The position numbers and the translations under genes were made by a program. A model generated the notes under the pieces. It was not told where the DNA came from. It did not search any database and was given only the letters and a program-made list of their open reading frames with translations. Of a stretch of DNA of 64,000 bases, positions 8,774-18,224 are shown in pieces (position 1 is the stretch's first letter; the number at the start of each line of letters is the position of its first letter). This DNA is from Kaistia granuli DSM 23481. Its GTDB lineage: Bacteria; Pseudomonadota; Alphaproteobacteria; Rhizobiales; Kaistiaceae. The stretch spans positions 309,406 to 373,405 of the forward strand of contig NZ_AQYH01000004.1 in assembly GCF_000380505.1 (NCBI RefSeq), given 5' to 3'.

Positions 8774-10207
8774 ATGGCGTCGTCGACGACTGGAAAGTTG
8801 TCACTCGGGGCGTTGACCGCCATGGTTGTCGGCTCGATGGTCGGGGCGGGTATCTTCAACCTTCCCGGCCGGTTTGGTGCCGCCACCGGTCCATTCGGCG
8901 CCATCATCGCCTGGATGATCGCCGGCACCGGCATGTACATGCTGGCGCGTGTGTTCCAGGCGCTGGCCGAGAAGCGGCCCGATATCGACTCCGGCGTGTT
9001 CGCCTACGCCAAGGCCGGCTTCGGCGACTATATGGGCTTCCTGTCCGCCTTCGGTTACTGGCTCGGCAGCTGTCTCGGCAACGTCTTCTACTGGGTGCTG
9101 ATCGGATCCACGCTCGGCCGCTTCTTCCCCGAGATCTTCGGTGACGGCAGCTCGCCGACGGCGATCATCGTTTCGCTGGTCGGCGTCTGGCTGTTCCACT
9201 TCATGATCCTGCGCGGCGTCGAGCAGGCGGCCTTCATCAACACGATCGTCACCATCGCCAAGATCGTGCCGATCCTCGTGGCGGTTCTCGCCATGGTCTT
9301 CTTCTTCAACTACACGCAGTTTTCGGAGAATTTCTTCGGCGGCGTCGGCATGCCGGACAAATCGCTGGTCGCCCAGGTGCGCGACACCATGCTGATCACG
9401 GTGTTCGTCTTCCTCGGCATCGAGGGCGCCAGCGTCTATTCGCGCTTCGCCAAGAAGCGCTCGGACGTCGGCAGCGCGACCATCCTGGGCTTTGTCGGCG
9501 TGACCGGCCTGATGGTCGCCGTCACGCTTCTGCCCTACGCCAACATGCCGCGCGCGACGATCGCGGGCGTCGCCAATCCCTCGCTCGCCGGCGTGCTCGA
9601 AGTGGTGGTCGGCCATTGGGGCGCGGTGTTCATCTCGATCGGCGTGCTGATCTCGGTGCTCGGCGCCTATCTCGCCTGGTCGCTGATCTGCGCCGAAGTG
9701 CTGTTCGCCGCCGCCAAGTCGCAGGACATGCCGAAGCTGTTCGCCGCGCAGAACGGCAACCGCGTTCCCGCCAACGCGCTGTGGCTCACCAACATCGTCG
9801 TGTCGCTGTTCATCATCTCGACCTACTGGTCGCGCGATGCCTTCAACTTCATGCTCGACATGACGAGCGTGACCGCGCTGCTGCCCTATCTGCTCGTCGC
9901 GGGCTATGGCGTGCTGCTCGCCCGCAGTGGCAAGGGCTATGAAGCGACGCCGAACGAGCGTCGCCGCGATCAGATCTTCGCCTGGATCGCCGTCGTCTAC
10001 ACGCTCGTGATGTTCGTCGCCGCCGGGCTCAAATACGTGCTCCTGGTCGCGGTCCTGTTCGTGCCCGGCACCATTCTCTACGTCTGGGCCCGCCGCGAGC
10101 AGAACGCGCGGCTCTTCACCAAGACAGAGCTCATCGTCTTCGCCGTCACGCTGGTCGCAGGCCTGGTCGGGGCTTTTGGCCTGCTGACCGGCACTATCAC
10201 ACCCTGA
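8774..10207 (+). CDS. arcD: Arginine:ornithine (or citrulline) antiporter, APC family
   Basis: A 477-residue amino acid antiporter with about 12 membrane segments. The first-helix motif [17 protein letters not shown] (about residues 17-33) is the substrate-binding GxGIF motif of basic amino acid/polyamine antiporters. It is encoded 19 bases upstream of arginine deiminase in the same direction, which supports arginine as the imported substrate. With no arcB or arcC nearby, the exported partner could be citrulline or ornithine. GGGAGGGG precedes the ATG, so expression could be strong. Confidence 0.9.
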   Translation: MASSTTGKLSLGALTAMVVGSMVGAGIFNLPGRFGAATGPFGAIIAWMIAGTGMYMLARVFQALAEKRPDIDSGVFAYAKAGFGDYMGFLSAFGYWLGSCLGNVFYWVLIGSTLGRFFPEIFGDGSSPTAIIVSLVGVWLFHFMILRGVEQAAFINTIVTIAKIVPILVAVLAMVFFFNYTQFSENFFGGVGMPDKSLVAQVRDTMLITVFVFLGIEGASVYSRFAKKRSDVGSATILGFVGVTGLMVAVTLLPYANMPRATIAGVANPSLAGVLEVVVGHWGAVFISIGVLISVLGAYLAWSLICAEVLFAAAKSQDMPKLFAAQNGNRVPANALWLTNIVVSLFIISTYWSRDAFNFMLDMTSVTALLPYLLVAGYGVLLARSGKGYEATPNERRRDQIFAWIAVVYTLVMFVAAGLKYVLLVAVLFVPGTILYVWARREQNARLFTKTELIVFAVTLVAGLVGAFGLLTGTITP

Positions 10208-10226
10208 ATCGAAAGGCAGTCACATC

Positions 10227-11471
10227 ATGACGACTGAAAGCCAGTTCGGCGTTCACTCCGAAGTCGGTCAGCTCCGCAAGGTTCTGGTCTGCGCGCCCGG
10301 CCGCGCGCATCAGCGCCTGACGCCGAGCAATTGCGACGACCTGCTGTTCGACGACGTGCTGTGGGTCGACAACGCCAAGCGCGACCATTTCGACTTCATG
10401 ACCAAGATGCGCGACCGCGGCGTCGAGGTTCTGGAAATGCACAACATGCTGGCCAAGACGGTCGCGATCCCCGAAGCGAAGAAGTGGATCCTCGACCACC
10501 AGATCGTGCCGAACCAGGTTGGCCTCGGTCTCGTCGACGAGATCCGTTCCTATCTGGAGGGCCTGTCGAACCGCGAGCTGGCCGAGACGCTGATCGGCGG
10601 CCTTTCGACGGCGGAATTCCCCGAGACGCATGGCGGCGAGATGCTGAAGCTGGTGCGCGAGGCGGCCGGCGTTACCGAATATTTGCTGCCGCCGCTGCCG
10701 AACACGCTCTACACGCGCGACACCACCTGCTGGATCTATGGCGGCGTCACGCTGAACCCGCTCTACTGGCCGGCCCGGCACGAGGAGACGATCCTCACCA
10801 CCTCGATCTACAAGTTCCATCCCGATTTCGCCGGCAAGGTGAATGTCTGGTATGGTGACCCGCTCGAGGATCACGGCCTCGCAACCCTCGAGGGCGGCGA
10901 CGTCATGCCGATCGGCAAGGGCAACGTCCTGATCGGCATGAGCGAGCGCACCTCGCGCCAGGCGATCAGCCAGCTGGCGGCCAAGCTGTTCGAGAAGGGC
11001 GCCGCTGAACGCGTCATCGTCGCGGCGATGCCGAAACTGCGCGCCGCCATGCATCTCGACACGGTCTTCACCTTCGCCGACCGCGATTGCGTGCTGCTCT
11101 ACCCGGATATCGTCAACTCGATCCAGGCCTTCTCCTATCGCCCGGACGGCAAGGGCGGCCTCGAGCTGCACAAGGACAAGGGCACCTTCGTCGAGACCGT
11201 GCGCGACGCGCTCGGCCTCAAGAAGATGCGCGTCGTCGAAACCGGCGGCAATGACTACATGCGTGAGCGCACGCAGTGGGATTCGGGCGCCAACCTCGTC
11301 TGCGCCTCGCCGGGCGTCGTCTTCGCCTATGACCGCAACACCTACACCAACACGCTGCTGCGCAAGGAAGGCATCGAGGTCGTCACCATCATCGGCGCCG
11401 AGCTCGGTCGCGGTCGTGGCGGCGGCCACTGCATGACCTGCCCGATCTCGCGCGACGCGGTCGACTACTAG
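10227..11471 (+). CDS. arcA: Arginine deiminase
   Basis: A 414-residue enzyme that hydrolyses L-arginine to L-citrulline and ammonia in the cytoplasm. All active-site blocks are present: [12 protein letters not shown] (about residues 164-175), LEGGD (about 222-226), HLDTVFT (about 277-283) and the terminal [16 protein letters not shown] carrying the catalytic Cys. It ends close behind that motif, as in full-length ADI. It follows arcD by 19 bases. The usual next genes, ornithine carbamoyltransferase and carbamate kinase, are absent here; the next gene is an unrelated hydrolase beyond a terminator. Confidence 0.96.
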   Translation: MTTESQFGVHSEVGQLRKVLVCAPGRAHQRLTPSNCDDLLFDDVLWVDNAKRDHFDFMTKMRDRGVEVLEMHNMLAKTVAIPEAKKWILDHQIVPNQVGLGLVDEIRSYLEGLSNRELAETLIGGLSTAEFPETHGGEMLKLVREAAGVTEYLLPPLPNTLYTRDTTCWIYGGVTLNPLYWPARHEETILTTSIYKFHPDFAGKVNVWYGDPLEDHGLATLEGGDVMPIGKGNVLIGMSERTSRQAISQLAAKLFEKGAAERVIVAAMPKLRAAMHLDTVFTFADRDCVLLYPDIVNSIQAFSYRPDGKGGLELHKDKGTFVETVRDALGLKKMRVVETGGNDYMRERTQWDSGANLVCASPGVVFAYDRNTYTNTLLRKEGIEVVTIIGAELGRGRGGGHCMTCPISRDAVDY

Positions 11472-11515
11472 CCTCGTCTGTCGCCGAACGATCCACTGGT
11501 TCGGGGCAGTCCATC

Positions 11516-11544
11516 AGCCCGCCCCGTCGCCGGGGGCTTTTGTT
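11516..11544 (+). terminator. Terminator downstream of arcDA
   Basis: AGCCC (11516-11520) pairs with GGGCT (11534-11538), with further G/C pairing inside. The stem is followed by TTTTGTTT. It lies 45 bases after the arcA stop and closes the two-gene unit. Confidence 0.6.
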
Positions 11545-11667
11545 TGCGATTCGTCGGTTGCGTGCGCCGCTCGTGTCGCGCATTGATGGCGCCACCGATT
11601 TCGGGCGATCGTGCGCCAGCACGAGCTTGCTGGGCAGGGATCGTCCAGAGGGGAAGATTTCAGGACG

Positions 11668-13158
11668 ATGAGCCGTTGGTTCTTGCGGAATTTGAAGCGC
11701 GCTGCGGTGTTGGTCGGCGTGATCGCGGTGACACTGCTGGTGGTCCGTATCGTCGATGTGTCGCGTGGCCCGTCGCTGCAACTCTGGCACAAGCACGCTC
11801 CGCCCGAACTCACGGTGAAGCAACTCGATGCCGGATCCTGGAAGGACTATCTGGCGGCCGAGGACGCGGCGTTCGAAGACGTCCGTGTCTCCGTCACGGC
11901 CAAGCTGAAGCCGGCGCAGCAACAGGCGTCGAACCGTTATTTTGACGGCAGCCCGCTCTATCCGCCTCGTTTCCAGACCGACTGGAACCGATCCTTCGTG
12001 CTCCAGCCGGACGGCAAGCCGATCGGGGCGGTGGTCCTGCTGCACGGGCTGACCGACTCTCCCTACAGCCTGCGGCATATTGCAAAGCTCTACCGCGACC
12101 ATGGCTTTGTCGCGGTCGGACTGCGCGTGCCGGGCCATGGCACGGTTCCGGCCGGTCTGGCGGCGGTCAACTGGGAGCATTGGCTGGCGGCGACCCGTCT
12201 CGCCGTGCGCGAGGCGAGGCGCCTGTCCGGCGGCGACACGCCCCTGCATCTTGTCGGCTATTCGAACGGCGGTGCCCTGGCGCTCCTCTATTCGCTGGAC
12301 GCGCTGGAAGATCCCGCGCTGGCGCGGCCGGACCGGCTGGTGCTGTTCTCGCCGATGGTCGGCGTCACGCGCTTTGCCCGCTTCGCCGGCCTCGCCGGTC
12401 TGCCTTCCATCTTCCCACGCTTTGCCAAAACCGCCTGGCTCGGCGTGATGCCGGAGTTCAACCCGTTCAAATACAACTCGTTTCCGGTGAACGCTGCCCG
12501 CCAGTCCTATGAGCTGACCTCCGTCCTGCAGGAGCGGATCACCCGGCTTGCCCGCGACAACCGGCTCGCCGAGCTGGCGCCAGTGCTGACCTTCCAGTCG
12601 ATCGTCGATTTTACCGTCAGCGCGCCCGCCGTCGTGTCGACGCTTTACGGGAACCTGCCCGAGAACGGCAGCGAGCTGGTGTTGTTCGACATCAATCGAA
12701 ATGCGGATCTCGGGCCGTTGCTGAGCACGGCCGCCGAGACGGCGGTCGAGCGCATCCTGCCGCCGGCACCGCGCCGCTACCGGACGGCGGTGATCACCAA
12801 TGCGGCGCCGGACGGAGATCCGGTCGAGGCGCGGGTTGTCGAGCCTGGCCGGACGGAGCCGCAGAAGGAAGCCCTCAATCTGGTCTATCCCGCCGACATC
12901 TACTCGCTGTCGCATGTCGCGCTGCCGTTTCCCGTCGAGGATGGGCTATACGGGACGGATCCCGATCCCGCGGATGACTTTGGCATTCGTCTCGGGGATA
13001 TTGCCTCGCGCGGCGAACGCGGGACGTTGATCGTCGGCCTGGATACGCTGATGCGGATTTCGTCGAACCCGTTCTTTCCCTATGTGGTCGAGCGGATAGA
13101 AGCGCTGATCGCGGCACCTATTCCCGTTGCGCCGACGGCGGCAGCGGCGGCACCCTAG
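11668..13158 (+). CDS. Membrane-anchored alpha/beta hydrolase
   Basis: A 496-residue serine hydrolase. A single N-terminal membrane segment (AAVLVGVIAVTLLVV, residues about 11-25) would leave the enzyme anchored and facing the periplasm. The oxyanion region VVLLHGLTDSPYS lies near residue 126 and the nucleophile elbow GYSNGG places the catalytic Ser at 199. A late Asp/His pair is plausible in the C-terminal part (IYSLSHVALPF contains a candidate His). The ATG at 11668 is preferred because it begins directly at the anchor and GAGGGGAAG lies upstream. The substrate is unknown; esterase or lipase-like activity is a family-level guess. Confidence 0.75.
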   Translation: MSRWFLRNLKRAAVLVGVIAVTLLVVRIVDVSRGPSLQLWHKHAPPELTVKQLDAGSWKDYLAAEDAAFEDVRVSVTAKLKPAQQQASNRYFDGSPLYPPRFQTDWNRSFVLQPDGKPIGAVVLLHGLTDSPYSLRHIAKLYRDHGFVAVGLRVPGHGTVPAGLAAVNWEHWLAATRLAVREARRLSGGDTPLHLVGYSNGGALALLYSLDALEDPALARPDRLVLFSPMVGVTRFARFAGLAGLPSIFPRFAKTAWLGVMPEFNPFKYNSFPVNAARQSYELTSVLQERITRLARDNRLAELAPVLTFQSIVDFTVSAPAVVSTLYGNLPENGSELVLFDINRNADLGPLLSTAAETAVERILPPAPRRYRTAVITNAAPDGDPVEARVVEPGRTEPQKEALNLVYPADIYSLSHVALPFPVEDGLYGTDPDPADDFGIRLGDIASRGERGTLIVGLDTLMRISSNPFFPYVVERIEALIAAPIPVAPTAAAAAP

Positions 13159-13204
13159 ATCGTCATTCTCTCCCGCTTCCCGGCGGCGAGGATAGGAGAG
13201 CGGA

Positions 13205-13234
13205 AGGCGCCTCCGCGAATGGGCAGAGGCGCCT
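13205..13234. terminator. Hairpin between convergent hydrolase and sulfatase genes
   Basis: A 9-bp inverted repeat (AGGCGCCTC at 13205-13213 and GAGGCGCCT at 13226-13234) sits between two convergent stop codons. It lacks a clear T run on either strand, so it may be a bidirectional stabilising or terminating hairpin. Confidence 0.45.
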
Positions 13235-13242
13235 GCTGCAGC

Positions 13243-14940
13243 TTACTGGCTCGGTGTTTTCGCCGGCTTCTTCATCTCCGCCAGGACCTGGTCGAGATTG
13301 TAGCTCGCCGGGTCCTGCATCGGCGGAAAGGCCCTGTAGGTCTCCAGTTCCTTCAGCCACAGGATCTGGCCGATCGGCAGGATGTTCCAGTCATAGATAT
13401 AGGCGGTGCTGGGGGCCGCCAGCGCGCCGCCCATGCCCAGGATCGTCTTGGTGTCCTCCAGCGCGGAGATCTCGAAAGGATCGCGCGCGATGTTGACGAT
13501 CTGCGTCCAGCCATAAGTGACGTCGCCGGCAAGGCCGCAGGTCGGGCAGGTGCCGGCCATCGTGTAGTAGAACTTCCAGTTCTTGTAGCGGACGGCCGAA
13601 GGCTTGGGGCCGGCATAGTAGAAGAACGTGTCGCGCGCTGATTTGCCCTTGCCTTCCAGATAGTCGCGCTGGTCGACACCATCGAGCGTCGTCTTGACGA
13701 TGCCCGGATACGAGCCGGCCTCGATCTGCTTCTTCAGGGCGTCGCCCTTCGGCCCGCCGGCGATGTCGACCAGGGTCGGCAGCCAGTCGAGGGAGGCGAA
13801 GGTCTCGGTCAGGACCGTTCCCGGCTGGATGTGGCCCGGCCAGCGCACCAGCATCGGCGCGCGCATGCCGCCTTCCCAGGTCGTCAGCTTGCCGCCCTTG
13901 AAGGGCGTCGTGCCGCCGTCCGGATAGGTGATGACCTCGGCGCCATTGTCGGTGGTGAAGGCGACGATCGTGTTGTCGAGTTCGCCCATGTCTTCCAGCT
14001 TCTTGAGGACGACGCCGATATTGTCGTCGAGCTGCTTCATGCCGACCTCGTTGATGCCCCAGTCCTTGCCGCCCTTCTCGCCGAGCATGGCTTCATATTT
14101 GGGCGACAGCATCGTCGTGATGTGCATGCGGGCCGGGTTGTACCAAACGAAGAACGGCTTGCCGGTCTTCTCGGGATCGTTGCGGTCGAGATAATCGACG
14201 ACCTTGCCAGAGATCTCCTCGTCGATGGTCCTGGAGCGATCCAGCGTCAACGGCCCTTCATCCGTGCAGGTCTGGTTCGCGGACGTGCCGTCCGATGACT
14301 TGCAGGCGATAACCGGACGCGGCGGGGTCAGGCAGGTCGTCGTCGCGGGATCGACGGCGCCGGGCACTTCGGCAAGGCCGGGGACCGGCGTGTTCTTGCA
14401 AGGCGGTGCGACGGCCTGCTCCGTCGGGGATTTGTTGATGTCGGGGAAGCTCACGCCCTGCATGGCGTCGAGGTGGTAGAGATAGCCCCAGAACTCCTGG
14501 AACCCATGCGCGGTCGGCAGCGCATCGGTATGGTCGCCCAGATGGTTCTTGCCGAATTCACCGGTGCTGTAGCCGAGATCATGCAGGAACTTGGCCAGAG
14601 CCGGCGTGCCGGGACGCAGATAGCTCGGGCTGCCGGGCAACTGCGGCGGGATCATGCCGGTGCGCAGCGGATGCATTCCGGTGAAGAAGGCATTGCGACC
14701 CGCCGTGCAACTCTGCTCGGCGTAATAGGTCATGAACTTGGCGCCTTCCCTGCCAATCCGGTCGATGTTGGGGGTCTCGCCGACCGCCAGGCCACCGTGG
14801 TAGATGCTGGGCTGCATCCATCCGATGTCGTCGCCCATGATGAACAATATGTTCGGCTTTTCCTGCGCCGATGCGATGCCTGTTGATAGTGCGACAGAGG
14901 TGAAAAAGCATGCACTCGCTAAATGTATAAGCTTTCTCAT
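13243..14940 (-). CDS. Secreted arylsulfatase (type I sulfatase)
   Basis: A 565-residue sulfatase with a signal peptide (residues 1-25, ending ASA). It hydrolyses sulfate esters, probably in the periplasm. The metal site begins at ILFIMGDDIGW (Asp37/Asp38). The maturation motif is SCTAGRNAFFTG, with Cys78 as the residue to be oxidised to formylglycine; it is the C-x-A-x-R variant rather than the more common C-x-P-S-R. FTTDNGAEV (about residue 330) is the second metal-binding block and GKNHLGDH carries the conserved Lys/His. Several extra Cys (PPCKNT, TTCLTPP, VIACKSSD, QTCTDE, GTCPTCGL) may form disulfides. Activation would need a formylglycine-generating enzyme, not seen in this window. The natural substrate is unknown. 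Confidence 0.9.
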   Translation of the reverse strand: MRKLIHLASACFFTSVALSTGIASAQEKPNILFIMGDDIGWMQPSIYHGGLAVGETPNIDRIGREGAKFMTYYAEQSCTAGRNAFFTGMHPLRTGMIPPQLPGSPSYLRPGTPALAKFLHDLGYSTGEFGKNHLGDHTDALPTAHGFQEFWGYLYHLDAMQGVSFPDINKSPTEQAVAPPCKNTPVPGLAEVPGAVDPATTTCLTPPRPVIACKSSDGTSANQTCTDEGPLTLDRSRTIDEEISGKVVDYLDRNDPEKTGKPFFVWYNPARMHITTMLSPKYEAMLGEKGGKDWGINEVGMKQLDDNIGVVLKKLEDMGELDNTIVAFTTDNGAEVITYPDGGTTPFKGGKLTTWEGGMRAPMLVRWPGHIQPGTVLTETFASLDWLPTLVDIAGGPKGDALKKQIEAGSYPGIVKTTLDGVDQRDYLEGKGKSARDTFFYYAGPKPSAVRYKNWKFYYTMAGTCPTCGLAGDVTYGWTQIVNIARDPFEISALEDTKTILGMGGALAAPSTAYIYDWNILPIGQILWLKELETYRAFPPMQDPASYNLDQVLAEMKKPAKTPSQ

Positions 14941-15417
14941 GTGAGTCTCCTTATATATTGGGCGCGCTTGCCTGCGCTATTGTGAGGCTACAGCATTTCT
15001 GGGGCTCTCTGCGTCAATGAATGAAGCTTCTTTATCATTGAAATTTGGAGTTTCGATGTGTTCGGCTGCTTTATAGTGGCTTCTCGGAAGCCAGGCATGC
15101 TGACGGTGGCCAAGATGTTGGCGCGAGTTGTCCCTGGCCAATCGGCAGCGCGCACGATAGGGCAGCCATGCCTCCTGGGATAATCACAATGCGGTTGTTG
15201 CCGATCAACCCGACGCGGGCGGTCGCAGCCGACCGACGATAGCGGGGGCGGCGATTGTCGCGCCCGCCGCATCTTCCGTTTTTCCCCGAGGCGGAGACGG
15301 ACGGACCACTTGCGAGAGCGGAAATCCCCTAGGAGGGAGATGCTTGGGTCGCGCGCCGTCCGGAGCTCCGACAACCGGCTCTGCGGTCTCTTTTCGCTTC
15401 CGACGGAGCCGCCCGCC
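14941..15417. other. Noncoding gap between sulfatase and gltS
   Basis: A 477-base gap upstream of the sulfatase gene and downstream of gltS, both on the minus strand. No convincing gene is present. A GC-rich imperfect hairpin occurs around 15241-15269. The stretch near the sulfatase start (14941-15060) is visibly AT-richer than its neighbours and probably carries that promoter. Confidence 0.4.
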
Positions 15418-16635
15418 TCAGCGTACGAAGAAGCCGATGACGAAGGCGTTGGCGATGTCGATGAAGAAGGCGGAGACCAGTGGCAGGATGATGAAGGCCA
15501 TCGGTGCGGCGCCATGCGTCTTAGTGACCGCGGTCATGTTGGCGATCGCCGTCGGCGTCGCGCCGAGGCTGATGCCGCTGAAGCCGGCCGAAAGCACCGC
15601 CGCCTCGTAGTTCCGCCCCATCGCCGGGAAGACGACGAACAGCATGTAGAGCACGGCGGCGAACGTCTGGATGCCGAGGACGAGAACCAGCGACGGGCCG
15701 AGGTCGCCGAGTGTCCATAGCTGCATGCTCATCAGCGACATGGCCAGGAAGATGTTGAGCGACAGATCGGAGACCAGCGCCAGAGAGCGCGTGCGGGTCG
15801 GCCAGTTCAGCCGCGGCAGCACGCGCGGAATGGTGTTGGTCAGGACGATCGCCACCAGCAGGCAGGCGACGAACAGCGGCAGCTTGATGCCGAACTCGGT
15901 GAAGATCTCGTCGAGGGTGAAACCGATCAGCACGGCGACGTTCAGCACCAGGATGGTGCGCATCAGACTGATATGGCTGATGTCGTCCGCATCCACCGGC
16001 TCGGCGCTCTTGGGCAGGCCGACCATCGGCTGGCTGCCGGTCGGGCCACTCAAGCCGTAGCGGGCGATCAGCAGTTTCGCCACCGGGCCGCCGACGAGGC
16101 TGGCGACAACCAGGCCGAGCGTCGCTGCGGCCACGCCGACTTCCATGGCGTTCTGCAGGCCGAACTCCCGGTTGATGATCGGCGCCCAGGCGATCGTCGT
16201 GCCGTGGCCGCCGATCAGCGAGGCCGAGCCGAGCAGAACGGTGATGCCTTCCGGCAATCCCAGGAAGGCGACGCTGCCGGCGGCGATCAGGTTCTGGATG
16301 ACGAGGAAGATCAGCGTCAGGCCGAGCAGCACCAGCAGAGGCTTGCCGCCGGAGAGGAGATCGTCGAGCCGGGCGTTGAGGCCGATCCCGGTGAAGAAAT
16401 AGAGCAGCAGCATGTCGCGCGCGGCGAGATTGAAGACGATGCTCGTATCGAAGACGCGGAAGGCGACCAGCGTGACCACCGCTGCCAACAGGCCACCGCT
16501 GACCGCCTCCGGAATGTTCCAGCGCCGCAGCGGCGCGACCCAGCGATTGACGCCGGTGCCGACAAAGAAGACGACGATGGCGATCGTCAGGCTGAGGAAT
16601 CCCGGAACGGCGACGGTCGTCACGTTTGTCAACAC
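15418..16635 (-). CDS. gltS: Sodium/glutamate symporter
   Basis: A glutamate:Na+ symporter of about 400 residues and about 10-12 membrane segments. Conserved GltS stretches include RRWNIPEAVSGGLLAA near the first helix, LLLYFFTGIGLNARLDDL, SLIGGHGTTIAWAP (first re-entrant GGHG loop), GFSGISLGATPTAIANM (second re-entrant loop) and FIDIANAFVIGFF at the C-terminus. The frame extends upstream to 16830, but that extra part does not look like protein of this family. A GTG at 16635 or, with AGGTG nine bases upstream, a GTG at 16623 is a better start. It is divergent from an AraC regulator, which may control it. Confidence 0.9.
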   Translation of the reverse strand: MLTNVTTVAVPGFLSLTIAIVVFFVGTGVNRWVAPLRRWNIPEAVSGGLLAAVVTLVAFRVFDTSIVFNLAARDMLLLYFFTGIGLNARLDDLLSGGKPLLVLLGLTLIFLVIQNLIAAGSVAFLGLPEGITVLLGSASLIGGHGTTIAWAPIINREFGLQNAMEVGVAAATLGLVVASLVGGPVAKLLIARYGLSGPTGSQPMVGLPKSAEPVDADDISHISLMRTILVLNVAVLIGFTLDEIFTEFGIKLPLFVACLLVAIVLTNTIPRVLPRLNWPTRTRSLALVSDLSLNIFLAMSLMSMQLWTLGDLGPSLVLVLGIQTFAAVLYMLFVVFPAMGRNYEAAVLSAGFSGISLGATPTAIANMTAVTKTHGAAPMAFIILPLVSAFFIDIANAFVIGFFVR

Positions 16636-16904
16636 CTGTACTAGCGAGCCCGGCGGGCTATGGATCGCGTCTGCGTCGGCTCGGCGCCGTCCCTCGGACG
16701 GACCGGAGCGAATCAGCCCCGCGTTCGAAAGACCTACACGGCTGGTCTCGCCGTGGCGATTTCGAAAATGTCCGGACGGTGGTGCAGGAGCTGCGTCGTG
16801 CCTGTCATGGTTGATCTGGATCATTGTCACGTAGGATGGGTATTGATAGAAGCGGCTTTTCTTGCGTCTGACGCGGCGTCAGGATCAGGAATGACGGGGA
16901 TCGC

Positions 16905-17951
16905 ATGACAAGTGTTCCGAAGGTGGCATTGGACGAGGCGATCACGCCGATCCACTTCAGCACCCGATCGCTCCCGGTTCGGGAGCAGTTCGACGCGTGG
17001 CGGGCTTTCATGGCGCCAGCCATTGATCTCGACATTCGTGAGTCCCGGATCGCGCCCTTCGAGGCCGAACAGACGGTCTGGGACGTCGGCGGTTTCGCGT
17101 TGACGCGCGCCCGCATGCCTGGCGACGGAACCGCGCGCACCTGGCAGCACCACAAGAAGAACGCCCTCGACCATTGGTGTTTCGTCGTCGTCAACGACGG
17201 AACGGCTCCAACCGGCGTCCCCGGAAGGCCGGCCCGGCAGCTCTTCTTCCGTTCGCTCGGCGAGCGCTTCGATGGCTCGGCCGCCGATACCAGTGTTCTC
17301 AGCCTCTATATTCCGCGCGAATTGTTCGGCGAACGGCTGAACCGCATTGACGGCACGAGCAGCCAGGTTCCCGATACCGGCATCGGCGCGCTTCTCGCCG
17401 ACTATTTCCTGAGCCTGGAGCAACGGCTCCCCCGCATCCCCAACGCCCAGTTGCCCCAGGTGGTCGAGGCGACGCAGGCGATGATCGCCGCCTGCGTGCG
17501 GCCGAGCGCCGAACGGATCGAGGTCGCCCACGATGCGATCGTCGCCACCTTGATGGAGCGCGCGCGACAGGTGGTGCGCCAGAACATGGGCTCGTCCAGT
17601 TTCGGGCCCGATCATCTCGCTCAGGCGCTTGGCGTGTCGCGGTCGAGGCTCTATCGGCTGTTCGAGCCGTTCGGCGGCGTCGCCCGCTACGTCCACCGCC
17701 AGCGCATGCTGGTTGCCCATGCCGCCCTGTCGGATCCGAGCAATACCAGCTCGGTCATTCGCATCGCCGAGAGCGTCGGCTTCGGCGACGCGTCGGGCTT
17801 CAGTCGCAGCTTCAAGCAGGAGTTCGGCTGCAGTCCCAGCGACGCGCGGGCTTCGTCCATCTTCCGCTCGCCGTTCCGGATGCCGCCGTCGCGCGCCGGC
17901 GGATCCGCCACGGCGGAGTTCGCCACCGTCCTGCGCCGCCTAGCCGCTTGA
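16905..17951 (+). CDS. AraC-family transcriptional regulator
   Basis: A 348-residue regulator. The C-terminal double helix-turn-helix is clear: FGPDHLAQALGVSRSRLYRL (about residues 227-246) and IRIAESVGFGDASGFSRSFK (about 286-305), ending FGCSPSDAR. The N-terminal 200 residues resemble the cupin-like AraC-binding domain (IHFSTRSLPVREQFDAWR), of the type found in FeaR/NphR-like regulators. The ligand is unknown. The gene is divergent from gltS across about 270 bases and upstream of the efflux pair, so either could be its target. Confidence 0.88.
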   Translation: MTSVPKVALDEAITPIHFSTRSLPVREQFDAWRAFMAPAIDLDIRESRIAPFEAEQTVWDVGGFALTRARMPGDGTARTWQHHKKNALDHWCFVVVNDGTAPTGVPGRPARQLFFRSLGERFDGSAADTSVLSLYIPRELFGERLNRIDGTSSQVPDTGIGALLADYFLSLEQRLPRIPNAQLPQVVEATQAMIAACVRPSAERIEVAHDAIVATLMERARQVVRQNMGSSSFGPDHLAQALGVSRSRLYRLFEPFGGVARYVHRQRMLVAHAALSDPSNTSSVIRIAESVGFGDASGFSRSFKQEFGCSPSDARASSIFRSPFRMPPSRAGGSATAEFATVLRRLAA

Positions 17952-18224
17952 TCCGTCGAGGCGGTCAAATGGGATTCCGCGCACAGCGTTGGGATGCAGC
18001 GCTCATCACAGCGGCGAGACGACTGGCTAAGGTTCGCGCGCGCTCGCGTGCTGACGGGAGCGTTCGGTGGGCGGAAGCCGCGTGATGATCTTGACGGCGC
18101 CCGATGCTGCCGTCACACAAGACTTGTATTACGCAAGGTAGCATTTGGATTCCGGAAATGGCGTGGCGCGTGGATAGGCACCCGTGCCGTCAGCTTTCGG
18201 GCTTTTTTGGTTTTGGGGGTTTTC

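Noticed and set aside
16636..16830. N-terminal extension of gltS
   Set aside because: The extra 65 residues are not hydrophobic and do not fit the short N-terminus of GltS proteins; the segment is better read as the divergent promoter region.
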